A stretch of DNA of 14,792 nt from Deltaproteobacteria bacterium (GTDB taxonomy: Bacteria > Desulfobacterota > Syntrophia > Syntrophales > Fen-1087), in assembly GCA_026388595.1 (NCBI GenBank), contig JAPLJM010000195.1, positions 1 through 14,792 on the forward strand, in the 5' to 3' direction. The position numbers and the translations under genes were made by a program. Below the pieces are notes generated by a model that was given only the letters and a program-made list of their open reading frames with translations, was not told where the DNA came from and ran no database searches. How positions within the stretch are numbered: the first letter of the stretch is position 1; each line of letters opens with the position of its first letter. Shown piece after piece: positions 7,094-14,751 of this stretch.

Positions 7094-8608
7094 ATGGAGA
7101 CAATCAGGGCAGAGGAAATCAGTCAAATCATATCCAAACAAATTAAGGATTACGAAAAAAAGCTGGATATCAGTGAAACCGGGACCGTCCTTTCCGTGGG
7201 AGATGGTATTGCCAGAGTCTATGGTGTGCAGAATGCCATGGCGATGGAGCTTCTGGAGTTTCCCGGCGGTATCCTGGGAATGGTGCTGAACCTTGAAACC
7301 GATAACGTCGGTGTTGCCATTCTCGGTGAAGTGACGCATATCAAAGAAGGCGACATCGTCAAGCGGACCGGCAAGATTGCCCAGGTTCCCGTTGGGGAAG
7401 CAGTTCTGGGACGTGTCATTGACGCGACAGGCGCTCCCATCGACGGCAAGGGGCCCATTGAAACCACTGAATTCCGACGAATTGAAATGGTTGCCCCCGG
7501 CGTGATTCAGCGTCAGCCCGTTAACCAGCCCATGTATACCGGGTTGAAGGCCGTTGACGCCATGACGCCTATCGGCAGAGGGCAGCGCGAATTGGTCATC
7601 GGCGATAGGCAGATCGGGAAAACCGCCATCTGTGTTGACGCCATTATCCGTCAAAAAGACACAGGCGTGAAATGTATTTATGTCGCCATCGGCCAGAAGA
7701 AATCAACGGTTGCCCAGGTGGTGGAGAACCTGCGTAAGCACGACGCTCTGTCTTATACCTGTGTCGTTGCCGCCTGCGCCAGTGACCCGGCAACACTGCA
7801 GTATGTTGCGGCCTATGCGGGATGCAGCATCGGTGAGTATTTCCGTGACCGGAGCCAGGATGCCCTCATCATTTATGACGATCTGTCCAAGCAGGCGGTG
7901 GCTTACCGTCAGATATCCCTGCTGCTCAGACGGCCTCCGGGACGGGAAGCTTTCCCAGGAGACATTTTCTACAATCACTCCCGACTGCTGGAACGGGCAG
8001 CTCGCGTGAGCAAGGAATTGGGGAGTGGATCCCTGACGGCTCTGCCGATTATTGAAACGCAGGCAGGCGACGTTTCCGCCTATATTCCCACAAACGTTAT
8101 TTCGATTACGGACGGTCAGGTTTATCTGGAACCGAGCTTGTTTTTCTCCGGCGTTCGCCCGGCCATCAACGTTGGTTTATCCGTTTCCCGCGTCGGCGGT
8201 GCTGCTCAGGTCAAGGCCATGAAACAGGTGGCCGGAACCCTGAAGCTCGATCTGGCGCAATACCGGGAACTGGCAGCCTTTGCCCAGTTCGGAAGCGACC
8301 TGGATAAGGCAACCCAGTCGCAGCTTGACCGTGGGGTACGCCTTGTTGAACTTTTAAAACAACCCCAGTTTAAGCCTATGTCGCTGGGTGAACAGGTGAC
8401 GATCCTCTTCGCCGGCACCCGGGGGTTCCTTGATAAATACCCGGTGGACAAGCTTAAGAACTATGAGCCCCAGCTCCTGAATTTTGTGAAAACGAAATAT
8501 CCTGAGATCATGAAGGAAATTGATGACCAGAAGATCATCAGCCCGGAACTGGAAAAGAAGATGAAGGAAGTACTCACCGAATTTGATTCTGTGTATGTTG
8601 CAGAATAG
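7094..8608 (+). CDS. atpA: F-type ATP synthase subunit alpha
   Basis: Alpha forms the alpha3-beta3 hexamer and carries the non-catalytic nucleotide sites. The 504 residues are the normal length. Visible are the N-terminal beta-barrel domain (about 25-95, with SVGDGIARVYG), the Walker A loop GDRQIGKT (170-177), the Walker B region ALIIYDDLSKQAVAYRQ (257-273), and the SVSRVGG motif with the arginine finger Arg366. Start ATG 7094 is preceded by AGGGGAGG (7075-7082), 11 nt away. The open antisense frames across this gene are coding shadows. Confidence 0.98.
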   Translation: METIRAEEISQIISKQIKDYEKKLDISETGTVLSVGDGIARVYGVQNAMAMELLEFPGGILGMVLNLETDNVGVAILGEVTHIKEGDIVKRTGKIAQVPVGEAVLGRVIDATGAPIDGKGPIETTEFRRIEMVAPGVIQRQPVNQPMYTGLKAVDAMTPIGRGQRELVIGDRQIGKTAICVDAIIRQKDTGVKCIYVAIGQKKSTVAQVVENLRKHDALSYTCVVAACASDPATLQYVAAYAGCSIGEYFRDRSQDALIIYDDLSKQAVAYRQISLLLRRPPGREAFPGDIFYNHSRLLERAARVSKELGSGSLTALPIIETQAGDVSAYIPTNVISITDGQVYLEPSLFFSGVRPAINVGLSVSRVGGAAQVKAMKQVAGTLKLDLAQYRELAAFAQFGSDLDKATQSQLDRGVRLVELLKQPQFKPMSLGEQVTILFAGTRGFLDKYPVDKLKNYEPQLLNFVKTKYPEIMKEIDDQKIISPELEKKMKEVLTEFDSVYVAE

Positions 8609-8667
8609 CGGGTGTCCATCCTCCAGATATGATGAAACTCAATTAAATATAGAGGGAGTAGATTTTA

Positions 8668-9543
8668 ATGGCCGCGCTAAAGGACATTAAAAGAAAAATT
8701 ACGGCGGTTTCGAAGACCAAACAGATCACCAAAGCCATGAACATGGTGGCCGCGTCCAAGTTCAAGGCTGCCCAGATGAGGATGGAGAATTTCCGTCCCT
8801 ATGCCAGTAAATTCATGGACGTTTTGAACAGCTTGGCGTTGCGCGTTTCGCCGGAGACGCATCCGTTGCTGGCTGTCCGCGAGCCGAAAAAGATCAGGGT
8901 CATCTGTATGACTTCCGACCGGGGACTCTGCGGCGGATTCAATACCAATCTGATCAAAGCCACGGAGAGGTTCATGGCGGCGAAAGTAAAGGAAGGCAAG
9001 GAAGTTGCACTGATTCCCGTCGGACGCAAAGGCCGGGATTACTTCCGGAAAAAGGCCACCATCATGAACGAGCGGGCCGACGTTTTCGGGAAGTTTGACA
9101 TTTCTCTGGCCGTACAGGTTGCCAAGGACATCATTCCGCCCTTTGTGAAAGAGGAGTATGATGAGCTGTACCTCATCTTCAATGAGTTCAGAAACATTTC
9201 CGTACAGAGACCGATTGTGGTTCGACTTTTTCCGTTGCCCTCCATCGGGCAGGACGAAGATGTGGATCCTGATAAACGGGTCGATTACATCTATGAACCG
9301 TCAGATGAGCAGCTCCTGGATCAGCTCCTGCCGATGTACGTGCGCGTCCTGATTTTCAGGGCGCTGGTGGAAACGTCTGCCGGCGAGAATGGCTCTCGGA
9401 TGGCCGCCATGGACAATGCCACAAGGAATTGTGAGGACATGATCGGGAGCCTCTCGCTGAAATATAATAAGGCAAGGCAGTCCGCCATTACCGCGGAACT
9501 CATGGATATCGTCGGCGGAACGGAAGCGCTGGCTAAAGGATAA
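8668..9543 (+). CDS. atpG: F-type ATP synthase subunit gamma
   Basis: Gamma is the central rotor shaft that turns inside the alpha3-beta3 head. The 291 residues show both diagnostic ends: the N-terminal coiled-coil helix with RKITAVSKTKQITKAMNMVA and the C-terminal helix with NKARQSAITAELMDIVGG. In between lies the Rossmann-like domain, with TSDRGLCGGFNTNL. Start ATG 8668 is 9 nt after AGAGGGAG. The 59-bp gap after atpA shows no promoter or terminator. Confidence 0.97.
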   Translation: MAALKDIKRKITAVSKTKQITKAMNMVAASKFKAAQMRMENFRPYASKFMDVLNSLALRVSPETHPLLAVREPKKIRVICMTSDRGLCGGFNTNLIKATERFMAAKVKEGKEVALIPVGRKGRDYFRKKATIMNERADVFGKFDISLAVQVAKDIIPPFVKEEYDELYLIFNEFRNISVQRPIVVRLFPLPSIGQDEDVDPDKRVDYIYEPSDEQLLDQLLPMYVRVLIFRALVETSAGENGSRMAAMDNATRNCEDMIGSLSLKYNKARQSAITAELMDIVGGTEALAKG

Positions 9544-9589
9544 CAAAGATCGACTTGGCTGTTTAAAAAATACTCTATAAGCATAATTG

Positions 9590-9595
9590 AAGGAG
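9590..9595 (+). promoter_or_regulatory. Shine-Dalgarno deciding the atpD start
   Basis: AAGGAG lies 6 nt before ATG 9602. An in-frame TTG at 9587 overlaps this site, so it is not the start. Confidence 0.75.
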
Positions 9596-9601
9596 ACGGG
9601 T

Positions 9602-11008
9602 ATGAATATAGGAACGATTGTACAGGTCATTGGACCGGTTGTAGACGTGTCGTTTCAGGAGGGGCAGCTTCCCAATATCCTGAACGCAATCACCATCAGC
9701 AACCCGGCGATTAACGATGAGCCGGATAACCTTGTTGTCGAGGTAGCGCAACACCTGGGTGATAACGTAGTCCGGTGCATCGCCATGGACATTACGGATG
9801 GCTTGGTCCGGGGCATGGAGGCCAAAGACGTGGGTACGCCCATTATGGTGCCCGTCGGGCAGGAATGCCTGGGCCGGATTGTGAATGTGGTCGGAAGGCC
9901 CGTGGATGGTCTCGGACCGATTGCGGCAAAGACGCTTATGCCGATTCACAGATTATCGCCCACCTTTATGGAACAAGATACGTCCGTGCACGTTCTGGAA
10001 ACAGGGGTCAAGGTTATCGACCTGCTGGTGCCCTTTCCCCGTGGCGGTAAGATGGGCATGTTCGGCGGCGCCGGTGTGGGCAAGACCGTCGTTATGATGG
10101 AGATGATTCACAACATCGCCATGCACCATGGCGGCATCTCCGTGTTTGCCGGTGTGGGTGAGAGAACCCGTGAAGGAAACGATCTTTATCGTGAAATGCT
10201 GGAATCGGGCGTCATCAAACAGGCTGCCCTGATCTATGGACAGATGACGGAACCGCCCGGAGCGAGGGCGAGGGTCGCCCTGACAGCCCTGGCCGCTGCG
10301 GAATATTTCCGTGATATCGAAGGGCAAGATGTGCTTCTCTTTGTGGATAACATCTTCCGGTTTACCCAGGCGGGTTCAGAAGTGTCCGCCCTCCTCGGCA
10401 GGATGCCATCGGCAGTGGGTTACCAGCCGACGCTGGCTACGGACCTGGGTGAACTGCAAGAGCGCATCACATCCACCACCAAAGGCTCCATTACGGCCGT
10501 CCAGTGCGTGTATGTTCCTGCCGATGACTTAACCGACCCGGCGCCGGCAACGACTTTTGCTCACTTGGATGGAACCGTCGTGTTGTCACGGCCGATTGCC
10601 GAACTCGGCATTTACCCTGCGGTGGATCCACTCGATTCGACCTCGCGAATCCTGGATCCGATGGTTCTGGGCGCCGAGCATTATCAGGTAGCCCGTCAGG
10701 TGCAGGTGACGTTGCAGAAATATAAGGACCTCCAGGATATCATTGCCATCCTGGGTATGGATGAACTCTCCGAAGAAGACAAGCTGACGGTCGGCAGGGC
10801 CAGGAAGGTCCAGCGGTTCCTGTCCCAGCCGTTCTTTGTTGCCGCACAGTTCACCGGTACGGAAGGCAAGTTTGTCTCCGTTCCCGACACCGTCCGGGGA
10901 TTCAAGGAAATTCTGGACGGAAAGCACGACGATCTGCCCGAGCAGGCATTCTATATGGTGGGTGGAATTGAAGAAGTCATTGAAAAAGCGAAGAAGCTTT
11001 CAGAGTAA
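9602..11008 (+). CDS. atpD: F-type ATP synthase subunit beta
   Basis: Beta carries the catalytic sites that make or hydrolyse ATP. From ATG 9602 it has 468 residues, the usual length. It begins MNIGTIVQVIGPVVDVSF, as the family does. Motifs in order: Walker A GGAGVGKT (155-162), GERTREGND with the catalytic Glu187, Walker B VLLFVDN with Asp249, the signature PAPATTFAHLD (314-323), and DELSEED (387-393), the lever next to gamma. A TTG at 9587 would add five residues but lies on the Shine-Dalgarno sequence. atpC follows after 18 bp. Confidence 0.98.
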   Translation: MNIGTIVQVIGPVVDVSFQEGQLPNILNAITISNPAINDEPDNLVVEVAQHLGDNVVRCIAMDITDGLVRGMEAKDVGTPIMVPVGQECLGRIVNVVGRPVDGLGPIAAKTLMPIHRLSPTFMEQDTSVHVLETGVKVIDLLVPFPRGGKMGMFGGAGVGKTVVMMEMIHNIAMHHGGISVFAGVGERTREGNDLYREMLESGVIKQAALIYGQMTEPPGARARVALTALAAAEYFRDIEGQDVLLFVDNIFRFTQAGSEVSALLGRMPSAVGYQPTLATDLGELQERITSTTKGSITAVQCVYVPADDLTDPAPATTFAHLDGTVVLSRPIAELGIYPAVDPLDSTSRILDPMVLGAEHYQVARQVQVTLQKYKDLQDIIAILGMDELSEEDKLTVGRARKVQRFLSQPFFVAAQFTGTEGKFVSVPDTVRGFKEILDGKHDDLPEQAFYMVGGIEEVIEKAKKLSE

Positions 11009-11026
11009 TCAAGCCGGAGGATCGTA

Positions 11027-11434
11027 ATGGCTGACGAATTGATGTTGGAGATTGTCACCCCTGAAAAAATGGCATTCAACGGTAACGTCGAAGAGGTTAC
11101 CGTACCGGGGAGTGAGGGTGAATTCGGCGTGTTAAGAGGTCATGCCTCGCTGCTAAGCAGTGTAGATGTGGGTGAACTGAATTTTACCAAGGATGGCAAG
11201 AAAACCTACTATGCCATCAGCACCGGCTATGCGGAAGTAACGTCCAGCAAGGTGACGATTCTGGTGGAAACGGCTGAGCGGTCTGATATGATCGATAAGG
11301 AACGGGCCAAACGAGCCAGAGATATTGCCGAATCCAGGGTAAACAAACTATCCAAAGAAGATGATGAATTTGACGCTGCCAAGGCTGCCTTGGTCAGAGC
11401 GACGATACGGCTGAATGTGGCAGAAAAGGGTTGA
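11027..11434 (+). CDS. atpC: F-type ATP synthase subunit epsilon
   Basis: Epsilon sits on the rotor with gamma and, in many bacteria, inhibits ATP hydrolysis through its C-terminal helices. The 135 residues comprise the beta-sandwich domain (1 to about 85, with VTPEKMAFNGNVEEVTVPGSEGEFGVL) and a helical hairpin (about 88-135, rich in A, K and E). Both are full length, so the inhibitory hairpin is present. Start ATG 11027 has GGAGG 6 nt upstream. It is the last gene of the operon, and an intrinsic terminator follows within about 30 bp. Confidence 0.95.
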   Translation: MADELMLEIVTPEKMAFNGNVEEVTVPGSEGEFGVLRGHASLLSSVDVGELNFTKDGKKTYYAISTGYAEVTSSKVTILVETAERSDMIDKERAKRARDIAESRVNKLSKEDDEFDAAKAALVRATIRLNVAEKG

Positions 11435-11463
11435 TCTTTTAATAACTGATGATATCGCTATAC

Positions 11464-11512
11464 AAGCCGGGTCTTTCAGCACGGATGTTCGTGAAAGCGC
11501 CCGGCTTTTTTT
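11464..11512 (+). terminator. Intrinsic terminator of the atp operon
   Basis: AAGCCGGG (11464-11471) pairs with CCCGGCTT (11500-11507). The stem continues inward with CTTTC/GAAAG and CACG/CGTG pairing around a GATGTT loop, and a run of seven T ends it. On the opposite strand no T-run follows the hairpin, so it serves atpC and is not an obvious terminator for the convergent greA. Confidence 0.88.
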
Positions 11513-11539
11513 ATCTTAGGCCGGTTCTCGATATACCAC

Positions 11540-12022
11540 TCATAAAATTTCTTCTATCATGATATTGACAATCTGGAATTCTCTGATTCCTCCCGGCGCC
11601 TGAACGGTCACTTCATCACCGACCTCTTTGCCAATCATGGCTTTGCCGATGGGGGAAGTGACGGAGATTTTGTTTTTATTGATGTCCGATTCAAAAGGAC
11701 CAACCAATTGATATTTAATTTCCTTCCCCGTGTGGACATCTTCGATCCGGACCGTCGATCCAAAGACAACCCTGTCATCACGGAGGTCCTTGAGATCAAT
11801 GACTTGGGATAACGCCAGATTATTTTCCAGTTCCTGCATTTTGCCGTGAATGAACGACTGGCGTTCTTTGGCGGCTGCATATTCGGCGTTTTCAGAGATG
11901 TCCCCATGGGCCCGGGCCGTTTCAATGTCACGGATATTCTCAAGAAGTGAAACGGTTTTCAGATACTCCAGTTCTTTCTTCAGGTTGTCAAACCCCGGTT
12001 TTGTAATGGGTATCTTTTTCAT
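11540..12022 (-). CDS. greA: Transcription elongation factor GreA
   Basis: GreA enters the secondary channel of RNA polymerase and stimulates cleavage of backtracked RNA. From ATG (complement of 12020-12022) it has 160 residues, the family length. It begins MKKIPITKPGFDNLKKELEYLK, the usual GreA start. The N-terminal coiled coil (about 12-75) carries the tip motif GDISENAEYAAAKE with the conserved acidic residues that position Mg2+. The C-terminal FKBP-like domain contains SPIGKAMIGKEVGDEVTVQAPGG. The open frame reaches back to 12046, but the extra eight residues (MIVRQEDV) do not fit the family and lie over the Shine-Dalgarno sequence. The gene is convergent with atpC and has a long leader. 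Confidence 0.97.
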   Translation of the reverse strand: MKKIPITKPGFDNLKKELEYLKTVSLLENIRDIETARAHGDISENAEYAAAKERQSFIHGKMQELENNLALSQVIDLKDLRDDRVVFGSTVRIEDVHTGKEIKYQLVGPFESDINKNKISVTSPIGKAMIGKEVGDEVTVQAPGGIREFQIVNIMIEEIL

Positions 12023-12027
12023 CACGT

Positions 12028-12033
12028 CCTCCT
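12028..12033 (-). promoter_or_regulatory. Shine-Dalgarno deciding the greA start
   Basis: AGGAGG on the minus strand lies 5 nt before ATG 12022. This excludes the longer start at 12046. Confidence 0.8.
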
Positions 12034-12043
12034 GCCTTACGAT

Positions 12044-12053
12044 CACGGCCGTG
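12044..12053. other. Perfect 10-bp palindrome in the greA leader
   Basis: CACGGCCGTG lies about 10 nt upstream of the greA ribosome binding site. It may be chance or a protein binding site. It has no loop, so a strong RNA hairpin is unlikely. Confidence 0.3.
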
Positions 12054-12090
12054 TTTGCCGTTTCAATGGTCCTTTAAAATTCAAAGGTTG

Positions 12091-12105
12091 CGAAACAATG
12101 TTTCG
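12091..12105. promoter_or_regulatory. Operator-like inverted repeat upstream of greA
   Basis: CGAAACA-A-TGTTTCG has perfect 7-bp arms around one central base, about 70-85 bp before the greA start codon. Its size and symmetry suit a dimeric repressor. I cannot name the regulator. Confidence 0.4.
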
Positions 12106-12265
12106 GGCGCCAAACTGCATTTGAAGGGGGCATGTACAAATACTGGAAGCTGCGACTACAAATGAGGGATCAGACAGCAGGCCATGCACAGACCAATCAT
12201 TCCGAAAGTGATCACATCGTTTTACAAAGCCGACATGATGGATCACGTCAAGATGCAGGTTGACC

Positions 12266-12294
12266 TCTCTAATAAAGAAAGCCGATAATGTCAA
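12266..12294 (-). promoter_or_regulatory. greA: Sigma70-like promoter reading toward greA
   Basis: On the minus strand TTGACA (12294-12289) is followed after 17 bp by TAGAGA (12271-12266). Transcription would start near 12259, giving a greA leader of about 240 nt. An 83-codon open frame on this strand begins with a TTG inside the -35 box itself and is therefore not a likely gene. Confidence 0.5.
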
Positions 12295-12330
12295 GCAACA
12301 TTTACCGTTTTTTTCGATTCTGTTCCCGAC

Positions 12331-12359
12331 TTGCCATGATCTGCAAGTTGTGTTAAAGA
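12331..12359 (+). promoter_or_regulatory. moaA: Possible promoter of moaA
   Basis: TTGCCA (12331-12336), 17 bp, then TAAAGA (12354-12359). The -35 box is good (five of six) and the -10 box is weak (three of six). The leader before moaA would be about 60 nt. Confidence 0.35.
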
Positions 12360-12425
12360 CACTTCCCGGTCAAAGCTTTTTTATAGGGAGTTTACCAGAA
12401 AGAATAAATGGGATAGCGACGCAGG

Positions 12426-13418
12426 ATGATCGATCAGTACAACCGTGACATTAATTATCTCCGGGTATCTGTAACAGACCGGTGCAACCTTCGCTGCAAG
12501 TATTGCATGCCGAAAGAGGGCCTTTCTCAGATAGGGCATAATGATATCCTGAGATATGAAGAGATGTTGAGAGTCATCCGATGCGGCGTCCGGCTGGGAA
12601 TCTCCAAGGTACGGATAACCGGAGGTGAACCCCTGGCGAGGCGCGGTGTCGTGGATTTTATCTCTCGCCTCAAGTCGGTTCCGGGGTTGGCCGACATCAG
12701 CCTGACGACGAACGGCGTACTCCTTAAACAATTTGCCCACGACCTTTTTGCAGCTGGCATGAAACGGATTAATATCAGTCTGGATTCCCTCAATAAAGAA
12801 AAATATGCCTCAATTACACGCGGCGGAGACCTGCATGCCGTGCTCGCAGGCATTCGCGAGGCGGACCGGGTGGGTTTTATGCCGATCAAAATCAATACGG
12901 TCGCCATCAAAGGATTTAATGATGATGAAATCCTGGCATTTGCCGGCCATACCCTTGATAAACCCTATCAGATCCGCTTTATTGAATTGATGCCTCTGGG
13001 CGATGTCGGTGGTGACAATAACAGCAACTATCTGTCCAATGATGTGGTCATGGATATCATCAGGCGTGCTTACCCCCTGGAAGAGGTGAACGGCAAAAAA
13101 AATAAAGTGGATGGTCCGGCGCGCCTGTACAGGATTGCCGGAGGTCGGGGTGAAATTGGTTTCATCAGCCCCGTGAGCCAGCATTTCTGCCAGGCCTGTA
13201 ATCGGCTCCGCCTTACGGCCGACGGCCATCTCCGGGCTTGCCTGCTGCTGGATGAGGAAGTGGACCTGAAAGGACCCCTGCGCGACGGTTGCAGCGACAG
13301 GGAACTGGAGGACCTGATCGGGCAGGCGATTAAAAAAAAGCCCTGGGGGCATACAATGATCAAAGAGGAACGTCATCTCCGGAAATGTGTGAAGGAGATG
13401 GCGACCATCGGTGGGTAA
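12426..13418 (+). CDS. moaA: GTP 3',8-cyclase MoaA (molybdenum cofactor synthesis)
   Basis: MoaA is the radical SAM enzyme that converts GTP to 3',8-cyclo-dihydro-GTP, the first step of molybdopterin synthesis, with MoaC acting next. The 330 residues show the N-terminal SAM cluster CNLRCKYC (Cys20, 24, 27), the glycine motif RITGGEPL (63-70), TTNG (94-97), ISLD (117-120), and the C-terminal substrate cluster CQACNRLRLTADGHLRAC (Cys255, 258, 272). The C-terminal double Gly (329-330), important in MoaA activity, is intact. Start ATG 12426 gives the typical N-terminus (IDQYNRDINYLRVSVTDRC). The Shine-Dalgarno is poor (GGGA at 12411-12414). No other molybdenum cofactor gene is in the window, so the pathway is scattered or lies further on. 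Confidence 0.96.
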   Translation: MIDQYNRDINYLRVSVTDRCNLRCKYCMPKEGLSQIGHNDILRYEEMLRVIRCGVRLGISKVRITGGEPLARRGVVDFISRLKSVPGLADISLTTNGVLLKQFAHDLFAAGMKRINISLDSLNKEKYASITRGGDLHAVLAGIREADRVGFMPIKINTVAIKGFNDDEILAFAGHTLDKPYQIRFIELMPLGDVGGDNNSNYLSNDVVMDIIRRAYPLEEVNGKKNKVDGPARLYRIAGGRGEIGFISPVSQHFCQACNRLRLTADGHLRACLLLDEEVDLKGPLRDGCSDRELEDLIGQAIKKKPWGHTMIKEERHLRKCVKEMATIGG

Positions 13419-13448
13419 GCGTCTTTCTGTTTCAGCTTTTTGGGGATC

Positions 13449-13453
13449 GGGAA
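13449..13453 (+). promoter_or_regulatory. Shine-Dalgarno deciding the methyltransferase start
   Basis: GGGAA lies about 5 nt before ATG 13458 and favours this start over the in-frame TTG at 13440. Confidence 0.5.
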
Positions 13454-13457
13454 TTTG

Positions 13458-14240
13458 ATGAAAGACAAAGCAGCCATTTTCAATGAAGCGGTGGCACGCA
13501 GCTATGACGGCTGGCTACAGACGGCGACAGGCCGATACATCGACGGGCGCGAAAAGAGCCTGATCCTGGATCTGATCGCCCCCCGGGGCGGGGAGCGCCT
13601 TCTGGATGTCGGCTGTGGTACGGGAGAACACCTGCTGCTCTTCCGGAGAAAGGGCTGCGACGTCACGGGCATTGATCCATCACCCGACATGTTGAAGCTG
13701 GCTGGAGAAAAGCTTGGAAACCGGGCTGACTTCCATTTGGGATGCGCTGAAGACCTTCCATTTTCCGATAACGAGTTCGATATCGTGACCCTGATCACGT
13801 CGCTTGAATTCACCAGTGATCCGGACAGGGCAATTTCAGAAGCGATCCGCGTCTGTCGCGGCCGCGTTTTTCTAGGGGTTTTGAATAAATATTCCTGTCT
13901 GGGTCTGCACCGGAGAATGCATGGGGCGGATCGTCCCTCTGTCTATGACCATGCCCGCTTCTTTCATATCGGTGAGCTGATCGCCATGATCCGAAATAGT
14001 CTCCAGGGCATCCGTATCCGCTGGGGAAGCGTGATTTTTCTGCCCTACGGTTGGTATGGCTTTGCCCAGAAAATGGAAGAGGCGATCCCGGTGATGAAAA
14101 ATCCTTTCGGGGCCTTCTTCGGCATCTCCTTTCCCGTAACGTTTACTTATGCAACGATTCAGGAGCCCATCCGGGAGACCGTTCAGATCACCGCCAAAAA
14201 CCGCCAGCCGGTGCCGGGCACCGTAAGGGGGATGAAATAA
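13458..14240 (+). CDS. Class I SAM-dependent methyltransferase, substrate unknown
   Basis: The 260-residue soluble protein has the Rossmann methyltransferase core. SAM motif I is LLDVGCGTGEHLL (48-60), the acidic residue binding the ribose is Asp73 in TGIDPSPDML, and motif II lies in GCAEDLPFSDNEFDIVTL (95-112). This matches the Methyltransf_11/UbiE-like group. The C-terminal third (about residues 145-240) is family-specific, with aromatic and Met-rich stretches that may form the substrate lid. I cannot name the substrate. The gene begins 39 bp after moaA with no terminator between them, so they may be cotranscribed, but nothing in the sequence ties it to molybdenum cofactor synthesis. An in-frame TTG at 13440 would add six residues. 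Confidence 0.85.
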   Translation: MKDKAAIFNEAVARSYDGWLQTATGRYIDGREKSLILDLIAPRGGERLLDVGCGTGEHLLLFRRKGCDVTGIDPSPDMLKLAGEKLGNRADFHLGCAEDLPFSDNEFDIVTLITSLEFTSDPDRAISEAIRVCRGRVFLGVLNKYSCLGLHRRMHGADRPSVYDHARFFHIGELIAMIRNSLQGIRIRWGSVIFLPYGWYGFAQKMEEAIPVMKNPFGAFFGISFPVTFTYATIQEPIRETVQITAKNRQPVPGTVRGMK

Positions 14241-14263
14241 TACGGCGTCATTAACAATTTTCT

Positions 14264-14542
14264 TTAATCGCTGATTTTAGCATTTTCCCAGTCTATATCC
14301 TGTTCCTCGTAGGATTGTTCGAGGACAGCGCAGGCTCTGGCAAGGGCCTCCTCCGGAACGAGAATTCTCACCTCCCCGAGGCCATTGATCGTGATGGCAT
14401 AGATGGGTCCGGCTGCATCATACTTCAACCGGGTCGGTATGCCTTCCGTCTCCAGGCGACCGGTAATGATCTTTGCCTGTGTCATTCCTGACGCCGTGAA
14501 AACGACGCTCCATGGATTGTCTGTCAAAATCGTCCTCCCCAT
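14264..14542 (-). CDS. Small DUF2007-like protein
   Basis: The 92-residue soluble protein has the pattern of the DUF2007 family (putative signal-transducing, ferredoxin-like fold): VVFTASGMTQAKIITGRLETEGIPTRLKYD in the first half and GLGEVRILVPEEALARACAVLEQ in the second, followed by an acidic tail. The family's role is not well defined. The start is ATG on the complement of 14540-14542, with GAGG about 10 nt upstream (complement of 14553-14556). The open frame extends to 14623 but runs into the dispersed repeat, and those extra residues (KRKRFLSRG) come from repeat sequence. The gene is convergent with the methyltransferase, 23 bp apart, with no terminator visible. The family call is from pattern memory. 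Confidence 0.7.
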   Translation of the reverse strand: MGRTILTDNPWSVVFTASGMTQAKIITGRLETEGIPTRLKYDAAGPIYAITINGLGEVRILVPEEALARACAVLEQSYEEQDIDWENAKISD

Positions 14543-14561
14543 TTTATCACTACCTCGAGAC

Positions 14562-14716
14562 CCTTGAAAAATGGCTTCGCCCCTGCTCAAAAATCTTTTT
14601 CGCTTCAGATCTGCCCATAACATATTATGATTAATTACAAGCCTTTAACTTCAGCACTGGAAAGGCGAAAAACATTTGAGTTGCCGCTTTCGAACCATTT
14701 TTCACCGGTTATGCAA
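14562..14716 (+). repeat. 155-bp imperfect palindromic repeat, copy 2
   Basis: This is the same element as at 3914-4068, in the same orientation and length. It has its own terminal inverted repeats: TGAAAAATGG (14565-14574) against CCATTTTTCA, exact over 10 bp, then TTCG against CGAA with a bulged C, and inner TTTTTCGC against GCGAAAAA. Where copy 1 has a T-G wobble in the outer arm, this copy has a T-A pair, so pairing is kept although the bases differ. It begins 20 bp upstream of the DUF2007-like start codon on the other strand and must lie in that gene's leader or promoter region. No clear target-site duplication is seen. Confidence 0.85.
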
Positions 14717-14751
14717 ATCTCTCAACTCAACGACGTGTTTTTCCATAACAT

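Larger units (their letters stand above)
12047..12425. other. Divergent intergenic region between greA and moaA
   Basis: These 379 bp separate two divergent genes. They hold the greA-side promoter-like site (12266-12294), the inverted repeat at 12091-12105, and a weaker moaA-side promoter-like pair at 12331-12359. I see no tRNA, no convincing hairpin-plus-T terminator and no known riboswitch fold. A 41-codon plus-strand frame (ATG 12132, after GAAGGGGG) has a close Shine-Dalgarno-like run but a protein sequence without recognisable features. I do not call it. Confidence 0.5.

Noticed and set aside
7073..7654. 193-codon open frame antisense to atpA, and other long antisense frames inside atp and mrdA genes
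   Set aside because: They lie wholly across highly conserved genes on the other strand, have no family features or ribosome binding sites, and are coding shadows.
12160..12225. Minus-strand frame reading ITFGMIGLCMACCLI, faintly like the last helix of ATP synthase subunit c, which is missing from the operon
   Set aside because: The match is short, lacks the essential acidic residue, is bounded by stops on both sides and has no glycine-rich first helix. Chance is the simpler explanation.
12043..12294. 83-codon minus-strand frame upstream of greA
   Set aside because: Its only long start is a TTG within the -35 box of the putative greA promoter, it has no ribosome binding site, and the protein looks like nothing known.
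12300..12425. Molybdenum cofactor riboswitch before moaA
   Set aside because: The leader is short and AT-rich, and I see none of the paired GC-rich elements expected of the Moco motif.
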